Source: an uncultured Candidatus Saccharibacteria bacterium (GTDB taxonomy: Bacteria > Patescibacteria > Saccharimonadia > Saccharimonadales > UBA6022). From it: DNA of 10,610 nt. The stretch's first letter is position 1, and each line of letters starts with the position of its first letter. This document shows positions 7,047 through 10,610 of this stretch, in pieces. The notes beneath the pieces were generated by a model. It made no database searches, was not told the DNA's origin, and saw only the letters and a program-made list of their open reading frames with translations. Location: positions 1-10,610 of the forward strand of contig CAMPKW010000030.1 in NCBI GenBank assembly GCA_946887425.1. Direction: 5' to 3'. Position numbers and translations under genes: made by a program.

Positions 7047-7388
7047 TTAAATAACTATGCCAGCCGGCACAAAGTAGCAGATAACTGTCATAACTATAAG
7101 CACCGCATACCAGATCTTACGATCGGCTTGAATTTTCTCAAATTGGTTGATAAGCACAAGGCCAATAATTAATCCTGCAGGAATAGCTCCTACATAGATT
7201 CCCGCAACGGTAATCGGCGAGGCAAATTTTAGCCACAATGTACCCAGTAGTACGCAAATTATTAACTTAAGGAAATATGTACTGTCAGCTTCGAATAACT
7301 TTTCATACCCCCTACGACTCACCGCGGCACGATTTCGTGCGTATGTTCGTGGGCGTGCCTTATGCTGTTTCTTTTTGATGTGTGCCAT
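7047..7388 (-). CDS. Small membrane protein of unknown function, three predicted helices
   Basis: The family was not recognised. The 113-residue product has a strongly basic N-terminus (MAHIKKKQHKARPRTYARNR and onward, residues 1-27). Three hydrophobic helices follow: FLKLIICVLLGTLWLKF (about 39-55), VAGIYVGAIPAGLIIGLVLI (about 61-80), and WYAVLIVMTVICYFVPAGIV near the end. The charge pattern predicts a cytoplasmic N-terminus. The ATG at 7386-7388 is chosen because the frame upstream overlaps the promoter; the alternative start at 7430 would lie inside the -35 box. It is the first gene of an operon with the CapA-type gene 2 nt downstream, so a shared envelope job is likely. There is almost no leader and no Shine-Dalgarno. 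Confidence 0.7.
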   Translation of the reverse strand: MAHIKKKQHKARPRTYARNRAAVSRRGYEKLFEADSTYFLKLIICVLLGTLWLKFASPITVAGIYVGAIPAGLIIGLVLINQFEKIQADRKIWYAVLIVMTVICYFVPAGIVI

Positions 7389-7401
7389 ATATAATGCTCG
7401 T

Positions 7402-7430
7402 AGTATACCAAATCCAAAGCATAACAACAA
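7402..7430 (-). promoter_or_regulatory. Promoter of the membrane protein-CapA operon
   Basis: On the minus strand TTGTTG (7425-7430), a 17-nt spacer and TATACT (7402-7407) preceded by TGG make an extended -10 promoter. The predicted start near 7395 leaves about 7 nt before the ATG. It is back to back with the promoter at 7439-7467. Confidence 0.6.
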
Positions 7431-7438
7431 TTAACACC

Positions 7439-7467
7439 TTGCATCCTACTTACGTTTAGCCCATAAT
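7439..7467 (+). promoter_or_regulatory. Probable promoter of the gene at 7501
   Basis: TTGCAT (7439-7444), a 17-nt spacer and CATAAT (7462-7467) form a moderate sigma70-like promoter. The predicted start near 7474 gives a leader of about 27 nt that includes an AGGA Shine-Dalgarno at 7487-7490. Confidence 0.42.
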
Positions 7468-7500
7468 GCTAGCTAGATTATTTAATAGGAATGTTTACAC

Positions 7501-7848
7501 ATGTCTGCAGCACCAAAAAAAGCAAATTCACCAAAAAAGAGTCCGGCGAAGAAGCCAGCTGTAAAAGCTAAAAGCAAAATAGCTAGCCCAAAGAAGCCTG
7601 CGACCCAAGCGGTTCAGTCTTTCCGACCTTCACGCTCGACCGAGCCGTTCTTCACCCTCAAGGCTACTCGCCAGACAGCTTATTGGCTCATCCTCTCTGT
7701 TATAGTCATTGGACTAGCCGCGTGGGTTCTGCAACTCAATGCCCGCATCCAGTCGATTTACGACCAGATCGAACAAAACAGTATGAATATCGAAACTCTC
7801 ACAGCAGAAAAAGAATCAATCAAGAAAGCACCCGATACTACACAATAG
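7501..7848 (+). CDS. Small single-pass membrane protein with histone-H1-like basic tail, unknown function
   Basis: The family was not recognised. The 115-residue product has three parts. Residues 1-40 are rich in Lys, Ala, Pro and Ser (11 Lys in the first 33), with SPKK at 10-13 and 29-32 and SPAKK at 14-18. One membrane helix follows at about 60-78 (AYWLILSVIVIGLAAWVLQ). Residues 79-108 look like a short coiled coil (ARIQSIYDQIEQNSMNIETL). The tail should be cytoplasmic by charge, with the coil outside. SPKK motifs bind the DNA minor groove in histones, so DNA or RNA tethering to the membrane is possible but speculative. The ATG has AGGA 10 nt upstream. The gene ends just before a bidirectional terminator. 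Confidence 0.75.
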   Translation: MSAAPKKANSPKKSPAKKPAVKAKSKIASPKKPATQAVQSFRPSRSTEPFFTLKATRQTAYWLILSVIVIGLAAWVLQLNARIQSIYDQIEQNSMNIETLTAEKESIKKAPDTTQ

Positions 7849-7863
7849 TTGAGGTCCATAAAT

Positions 7864-7895
7864 AAAAAACTCCCAGGTGATTCTGGGAGTTTTTT
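7864..7895. terminator. Bidirectional Rho-independent terminator
   Basis: AAAAAACTCCCAG (7864-7876), a 6-nt loop GTGATT, and CTGGGAGTTTTTT (7883-7895) form a perfect 13-bp stem. T-runs occur on both strands. It lies between the convergent membrane protein gene (plus) and rpsJ (minus) and can stop transcription in both directions. Confidence 0.95.
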
Positions 7896-7909
7896 GATGG
7901 ATACTTCAA

Positions 7910-8236
7910 TTACATGCGAATTTCTGCATCAACACCAGCCGGAAGGCTAAGGTTCTGCAGGCTGTCGATAGTCTTTGGAGTTGCATTTGTGATGTCGATA
8001 AGACGTTTGTGAACACGCATTTCGAATGCTTCACCGCCCATTTTATACACGTGTGGTGATTTCACAACTGTAAATGTGCTTCGACGTGTTGGAAGTGGCA
8101 CGGGTCCAGCAATAACAGCACCAGTACGGATAGCTGTGTCAATGATTTGCTTTGCTGATTGGTCGATGACCTTGTGGTCATATGCTTTTAGGCGAATACG
8201 AATACGTAGGCCTTCGGTTGCAGGTTTGTCTGCCAT
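7910..8236 (-). CDS. rpsJ: 30S ribosomal protein S10 (uS10), stand-alone
   Basis: S10 is a small-subunit head protein that also acts in antitermination as NusE. The 108-residue product has [20 protein letters not shown] near the start, [39 protein letters not shown] and [11 protein letters not shown] at the end, all diagnostic. The ATG at 8234-8236 is chosen because AGGAG lies 8 nt upstream and the length then fits the family; a longer frame to 8296 adds unconserved residues. rpsJ usually opens the operon with rplC. Here it has its own promoter (8329-8357), a leader of about 85 nt, and a terminator right after its stop, so it is monocistronic. Confidence 0.97.
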   Translation of the reverse strand: MADKPATEGLRIRIRLKAYDHKVIDQSAKQIIDTAIRTGAVIAGPVPLPTRRSTFTVVKSPHVYKMGGEAFEMRVHKRLIDITNATPKTIDSLQNLSLPAGVDAEIRM

Positions 8237-8270
8237 AAGAATTACTCCTGTTATGTGCAACATCCGTAAC

Positions 8271-8297
8271 CTTGAACTGGGGTGGCTACCAGACAAG
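8271..8297 (-). promoter_or_regulatory. Hairpin in the rpsJ leader
   Basis: On the minus strand CTTG-T-CTGG (8289-8297) pairs with CCAG-TT-CAAG (8271-8280) around the 8-nt loop TAGCCACC. This gives two 4-bp helices with a small internal loop, about 35 nt upstream of the start codon. It is a possible r-protein feedback site; read by eye only. Confidence 0.4.
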
Positions 8298-8328
8298 TTC
8301 TCGGGTGTAAATTAATAATACATTTGGG

Positions 8329-8357
8329 AGTATAGCATATTAAACCATCTCTGTAAA
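8329..8357 (-). promoter_or_regulatory. Promoter of rpsJ
   Basis: On the minus strand TTTACA (8352-8357), a 17-nt spacer and TATACT (8329-8334) preceded by TGC form a strong extended -10 promoter. Transcription should start near 8322. The -35 box is directly next to the TTGACG at 8358 on the plus strand. Confidence 0.78.
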
Positions 8358-8392
8358 TTGACGATTTTACTATAGTATGTCGTTAATTGTGG

Positions 8393-8401
8393 TGGTATAG
8401 T
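8393..8401 (+). promoter_or_regulatory. Possible extended -10 promoter of small-gene unit 1
   Basis: TGGTATAGT fits an extended -10 element and has the same hexamer (TATAGT) as the promoter of unit 2. No good -35 box lies 17 nt upstream. TTGACG at 8358-8363 is too far away for this -10, and a use of it with other boxes is not excluded. A start near 8408 would begin the transcript exactly at the leader hairpin. Confidence 0.4.
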
Positions 8402-8407
8402 TATCTC

Positions 8408-8438
8408 AAGACCACTCCCTCAACATGGGGGTGGCCTT
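8408..8438 (+). promoter_or_regulatory. Leader hairpin of unit 1
   Basis: CCACTCCC (8412-8419) pairs with GGGGGTGG (8427-8434) with one T-G wobble around a 7-nt loop. After one mismatch AAG/CTT adds 3 more pairs. It sits 16 nt upstream of the Shine-Dalgarno motif of the first gene. Confidence 0.5.
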
Positions 8439-8470
8439 GTGTTATCACAATCCGACAGAGAGGAAAGCTG

Positions 8471-8815
8471 ATCAATACCCGCAATCACCCTGCTAACACC
8501 ACAGGTTGGTTAAGCGAGCAGGTTGTATCAAGCCTCGGCGAAGCTGATGCAAAATTCATCATCGCCCGAACGCTCGAAGAGCTAGAGGTCGACAGAACAA
8601 CCAGGGAGGCCGGCACCAGACATGCGAGCTTTGAGTTTGTAGTTGATGAGAAAAACCTTGGGCGCACAAAGCATCTTGAGCATTTAATTATGACGCGGAT
8701 GACGACCATATTAAATGCACACCCAAGTAGCCTCACGATACGACAGCTACCGAAACGGTCTACGAGCGCGAACAATGTCCGCATCACCTGTACACTCAAC
8801 CCCTCGAGGAGATGA
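8471..8815 (+). CDS. Unknown small protein, first gene of unit 1, candidate ATC start
   Basis: The family was not recognised. The frame is open from 8387 to the TGA at 8813-8815. Its only TTG (8387) has no ribosome site and gives an implausible Trp-rich start; the next ATG is at 8690. A good Shine-Dalgarno (AGAGGA, 8459-8464) sits 6 nt before ATC at 8471, the same spacing as AGGA to ATG in the gene at 9311. ATC is therefore the best start (CTG at 8468 is the alternative), giving 114 residues. The middle is acidic and helical (AKFIIARTLEELEVDRTTRE). The C-terminal half reads as strand-helix-strand-strand: SFEFVVD, HLEHLIMTRMTTIL, SLTIRQLP, NNVRITCTL. It overlaps the Shine-Dalgarno of the next gene, suggesting coupling. 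A broken start is the other reading. Confidence 0.6.
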   Translation: MNTRNHPANTTGWLSEQVVSSLGEADAKFIIARTLEELEVDRTTREAGTRHASFEFVVDEKNLGRTKHLEHLIMTRMTTILNAHPSSLTIRQLPKRSTSANNVRITCTLNPSRR

Positions 8816-8820
8816 GCCAA

Positions 8821-9105
8821 ATGACTACAGAAAGCCCAATTCCAGCCGAAGCAGGAACGAAGCGAGCCAGTATCATCTATGAGGTTGTCGGTCTCGCCGA
8901 ACAGCTTCGAATTGGCGCGGAAGAGGTTCGTATTCACCTCGATGCCGATCGCATCTATCACTCAGACGCCATTATGCAGGCTGTTAATGTTCTGCTCACT
9001 AAAGGCGACGGACTGAAGATCGATATCAGGCAAGAACCCATCGAAGGCGCCTACGGCGGCAACGTCGTCGGCATCGACATAGTCTGTAGGCGCAAACCAG
9101 ATTAA
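8821..9105 (+). CDS. Unknown small protein, second gene of unit 1
   Basis: The family was not recognised. GAGGAG at 8806-8811 lies 9 nt before the ATG at 8821, so this start is preferred over the ATG at 8812, which touches the Shine-Dalgarno. The product has 94 residues: MTTESPIPAEAGTKRASIIY, an amphipathic stretch (EVVGLAEQLRIGAEE), a strand (VRIHLDADRIY), a helix (SDAIMQAVNVLLTKG), a strand (LKIDIRQEP) and a final strand (VVGIDIVCRRK). There is no signal peptide or membrane helix, so it is likely cytoplasmic. The C-terminal layout and the I-RQ-P motif resemble the preceding gene, so the two may be paralogues that form a complex (inference). Confidence 0.72.
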   Translation: MTTESPIPAEAGTKRASIIYEVVGLAEQLRIGAEEVRIHLDADRIYHSDAIMQAVNVLLTKGDGLKIDIRQEPIEGAYGGNVVGIDIVCRRKPD

Positions 9106-9120
9106 CCCCCCCTATCCACC

Positions 9121-9159
9121 GAGGACAGAGGGGTGGCTAATCACCTCCTCTCTGTCCTC
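9121..9159 (+). repeat. Long hairpin behind unit 1
   Basis: GAGGACAGAG (9121-9130) and CTCTGTCCTC (9150-9159) form a perfect 10-bp stem. Inside it GGTG (9132-9135) pairs with CACC (9142-9145) around a 6-nt loop. There is no T-run after it, so it is not a typical terminator. Its right arm contains the 11-nt complement of the Shine-Dalgarno region of the gene at 8471. Confidence 0.75.
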
Positions 9160-9170
9160 ACTAACAGAAT

Positions 9171-9186
9171 AGTGAAATCCTTCACT
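9171..9186 (+). repeat. Short hairpin upstream of the unit 2 promoter
   Basis: AGTGAA-ATCC-TTCACT is a perfect 6-bp stem with a 4-nt loop. It lies 19 nt before the -35 box at 9206 and could be an operator or the tail of the unit 1 transcript. Confidence 0.35.
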
Positions 9187-9205
9187 CGTCTGCAGGTGAG
9201 ACAAA

Positions 9206-9234
9206 TTGACATAGTGCATGAATCATATTATAGT
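9206..9234 (+). promoter_or_regulatory. Promoter of unit 2
   Basis: TTGACA (9206-9211), a 17-nt spacer and TATAGT (9229-9234) form a strong sigma70-like promoter. The start near 9241 leaves a leader of about 70 nt with two hairpins: CACC-GCTT-GGTG (9246-9257) and TGCGAG/CTCGCA (9267-9285). Confidence 0.8.
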
Positions 9235-9310
9235 GACACCATAATCACCGCTTGGTGGTTTGTTCGTGCGAGCTAACACCTCGCATACAACCTGGACAGA
9301 AGGAAGAAGT

Positions 9311-9754
9311 ATGACTGCCACATCGACAGACTTGCTCATCAACGAGGATCTTCAAGAAACCGATAGCAAATCGGTTCATAAGTATCCCGAAAGCAACCCG
9401 GCCCGCATTCCATGCCCCGGGCCCCAAAAGGAACAAAGCGTTATCGAATACATACAAAACACATTGCTTCCGATAATGACCAAATTGGCGCAGGCCTTCC
9501 ACCGAAGCGGCAACCTTGCCGACTGCACCGTCAATGTAGAGCAGTTCCGCCCACGACGTCGCGAACTGATCACGTACTGCCGGGATCACCATCTCAGGCT
9601 ACCCGATGAACTGCGCGATGAATCCGGCAATGCGCCGGTTGGTGACTGGCTTGCTCTTACAATGACCTATTTGGCGCTACCGAGCACCGTCACCATCCAC
9701 TCCTTTAAAGAAGGAGCAGAAAACGTTCCGTATATCCGACTCACCCTCTCCTAG
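9311..9754 (+). CDS. Unknown small protein, unit 2
   Basis: The family was not recognised. The ATG at 9311 follows AGAAGGA with 6 nt spacing, so it is preferred over the longer frame from 9260. The 147-residue product has a polar N-terminus, a Pro/Gly/Cys segment (IPCPGPQKEQ), and a helix (SVIEYIQNTLLPIMTKLAQA). An Arg-rich part (QFRPRRRELITYCRDHHLRL) follows, and the end pattern WLALTMTYLALP, STVTIHSFKEG, YIRLTLS again reads helix-strand-strand. No membrane helix or signal is seen. Weak similarity of the C-terminus and of the leader to unit 1 suggests a diverged relative. Its Shine-Dalgarno is complementary to a site at 9795-9808 behind the gene. Confidence 0.72.
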   Translation: MTATSTDLLINEDLQETDSKSVHKYPESNPARIPCPGPQKEQSVIEYIQNTLLPIMTKLAQAFHRSGNLADCTVNVEQFRPRRRELITYCRDHHLRLPDELRDESGNAPVGDWLALTMTYLALPSTVTIHSFKEGAENVPYIRLTLS

Positions 9755-9794
9755 AGTGGCGAGTGGATCTTCTACGGAGCGTGGGTGAGGCCAG

Positions 9795-9808
9795 TCTTTC
9801 TTCTGTCC
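9795..9808 (+). promoter_or_regulatory. Anti-Shine-Dalgarno-like element behind unit 2
   Basis: TCTTTCTTCTGTCC is complementary to the ribosome binding region of the gene at 9311 (9294-9307): 13 Watson-Crick pairs and one G-U, with no gap. It lies about 40 nt after the stop codon, so it would be in the 3' part of the mRNA. The equivalent in unit 1 is 9146-9156. Confidence 0.5.
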
Positions 9809-9809
9809 T

Positions 9810-9851
9810 CATTCACAAAGCAGCTAAATATATTTGGCTATTTTGTGAATG
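9810..9851. terminator. Hairpin between the unit 2 gene and the HIT gene, possible bidirectional terminator
   Basis: CATTCACAAA (9810-9819) pairs perfectly with TTTGTGAATG (9842-9851). Inside, AGCTAAA pairs with TTTGGCT (one wobble) around TATA. It lies between two convergent genes. No T-run follows on either strand, so termination is uncertain. Confidence 0.5.
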
Positions 9852-9853
9852 AA

Positions 9854-10279
9854 CTAAAAATCAATCAAGACATACGGCTTCTTGGAAAAGATAACAACCT
9901 TCGATGGCTTATCGTCAAGCTTGATAAGGTGTGTATGTTGGTGTTTCTTAGAACGAGATACACTATCAACAGCCCGTGCGTATATATTGTAGCCACTTGC
10001 TTCATAGTCGCTAATGATATTCATGGCGTCTAGTTTCTCGGCATCGCTAAAGGTCTGGATCGTTTCGTGATGCGCCTTTGGGATGACCATGAGATGGTCG
10101 GTCACCTTCATACCCTCAAACATATCGTATTTTACTCGGTTTGGCACTACATACATCGTATCGTTATCGAGTACCGCTTCGTCCTGAAGCTGCTCCGAGC
10201 AGAAACTACAGTCGTCATGAATTGTATCGCCCGCATTAAGACTGCTGTATATCTGCCTTGTTTTTCTGTAGTGATACAT
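9854..10279 (-). CDS. HIT-family nucleotide hydrolase/transferase
   Basis: HIT proteins cleave nucleotide phosphoanhydrides or phosphoramidates such as Ap4A or AMP-lysine; the exact substrate cannot be read here. The 141-residue product has CSFC (24-27), a possible half of a zinc site, then HLMVIPKAHHETI (62-74). The signature HQHTHLIK at 113-120 gives the histidine triad H113, H115 and H117, with H115 the expected nucleophile. Length and order fit small HIT proteins. The ATG has GAAGG about 12 nt upstream, which is weak. The gene lies on the same strand 37 nt behind the tuf terminator. No promoter of its own was seen, so readthrough from tuf is possible. Confidence 0.88.
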   Translation of the reverse strand: MYHYRKTRQIYSSLNAGDTIHDDCSFCSEQLQDEAVLDNDTMYVVPNRVKYDMFEGMKVTDHLMVIPKAHHETIQTFSDAEKLDAMNIISDYEASGYNIYARAVDSVSRSKKHQHTHLIKLDDKPSKVVIFSKKPYVLIDF

Positions 10280-10315
10280 TTTTATTCTTTTACCTTCTTT
10301 GTTCTTTTATGGAAT

Positions 10316-10345
10316 AAGAAAACCCCGATTTCTCGGGGTTTTCTT
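10316..10345 (-). terminator. Rho-independent terminator of tuf
   Basis: A perfect 13-bp stem (AAGAAAACCCCGA with TCGGGGTTTTCTT) carries a 4-nt loop that reads GAAA on the minus strand, a stable GNRA type. The T-rich right arm forms the tract. It lies 16 nt after the tuf stop codon. The symmetric ends may also stop plus-strand transcripts. Confidence 0.93.
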
Positions 10346-10361
10346 GCAATTAGAGATCTAA

Positions 10362-10610
10362 TTACTTAGTGATTGCTGTAACAACACCAGCACCAACAGT
10401 ACGGCCACCTTCGCGGATAGCGAAGTTTAGACCCTGTTCCATGGCGATTGGAGCAAGCAATTTAACCTTGAAAGTCAAAGTATCACCAGGCATAACCATT
10501 TCTTTGTCAGCTGGGAGTTCAACTTCGCCAGTTACGTCAGTAGTACGGAAGTAGAACTGTGGCTTGTAACCCTTTGAGAATGGAGTGTGGCGGCCGCCTT
10601 CTTCTTTCTT
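10362..10610 (-). CDS. tuf: Elongation factor Tu, C-terminal part, start outside the window
   Basis: EF-Tu is the GTPase that delivers aminoacyl-tRNA. Only the last 82 residues are visible, covering most of domain III. Diagnostic segments are [39 protein letters not shown] and the end [20 protein letters not shown], then AGVVTAITK. The family is about 395-400 residues, so most of the gene lies to the right of the window. It is followed by a strong terminator. In many bacteria tuf is followed by rpsJ; here the HIT gene and the plus-strand small genes lie between. Confidence 0.98.
   Translation of the reverse strand, partial: KKEEGGRHTPFSKGYKPQFYFRTTDVTGEVELPADKEMVMPGDTLTFKVKLLAPIAMEQGLNFAIREGGRTVGAGVVTAITK

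Noticed and set aside
6508..7050. 180-codon plus-strand open frame opposite the CapA-type gene
   Set aside because: The minus strand encodes all CapA motifs. The plus product is rich in Arg, His and Ile without domains.
8237..8296. Longer S10 start
   Set aside because: The extra 20 residues are not S10-like. The ATG at 8236 has AGGAG at the right distance.
8812..8820. ATGA overlap start for the second unit 1 gene
   Set aside because: This ATG touches the Shine-Dalgarno GAGGAG (8806-8811), while the ATG at 8821 has a 9-nt spacing.
8485..8961. 158-codon minus-strand open frame opposite the small plus-strand genes
   Set aside because: It spans two plus-strand genes that have Shine-Dalgarno motifs and a coupled junction. 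The product is Ser/Cys/Val-rich without a recognisable motif, as expected for an antisense shadow.
1..10610. UGA recoding, tRNA/rRNA genes, CRISPR arrays, insertion sequences
   Set aside because: Conserved proteins have no in-frame TGA and TGA serves as a stop. No cloverleaf, rRNA-like, regularly spaced repeat or transposase sequence was seen by eye.

Overview
The window looks like a chromosomal stretch from a Candidate Phyla Radiation bacterium, most likely Saccharibacteria (TM7). This rests on compact, tightly packed ribosomal protein genes with divergent sequences, sitting next to small envelope and hypothetical genes. It is inference, not a database match. The genetic code looks standard: the conserved proteins have no in-frame TGA, and TGA is a stop (at 8813-8815). 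That argues against the UGA-recoding SR1/Gracilibacteria lineages.

Layout. 1-4866 (minus): the S10/spc-type operon rplC-rplD-rplW-rplB-rpsS-rplV-rpsC-rplP-rpmC-rpsQ-rplN. Junctions overlap by 1 nt or have gaps of at most 3 nt. It is driven by a strong promoter at 4974-5002, followed by a leader of about 100 nt with a hairpin. 5058-7500: an envelope island with a VanY-type D,D-carboxypeptidase (plus), convergent by 8 bp with a CapA-type metallophosphatase (minus). The CapA gene forms a two-gene operon with a small three-helix membrane protein. 7501-7848 (plus): a small single-pass membrane protein with a histone-H1-like basic tail. A bidirectional terminator separates it from rpsJ (minus), which stands alone with its own promoter.

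8396-9851 (plus): two small transcription units that I do not recognise. The first carries two genes (8471-8815 and 8821-9105), the second one (9311-9754). The three predicted proteins may share a C-terminal strand-helix-strand-strand pattern. In each unit the Shine-Dalgarno region is complementary to a segment just downstream of the last gene (11 bp in unit 1, 14 bp with one G-U in unit 2). The first gene has no ATG/GTG/TTG at its Shine-Dalgarno, and the expected start codon there is ATC. 9854-10279 (minus): a HIT-family hydrolase. 10362-10610 (minus): the 3' end of tuf with a strong terminator.

In many bacteria tuf, rpsJ and rplC are consecutive (str-S10 linkage). Here tuf, rpsJ and rplC still lie in that order on one strand but are split by two insertions. 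The plus-strand unit with the complementary 5' and 3' elements is the most interesting part. The ribosomal genes, tuf, HIT, VanY and CapA are ordinary members of known families.
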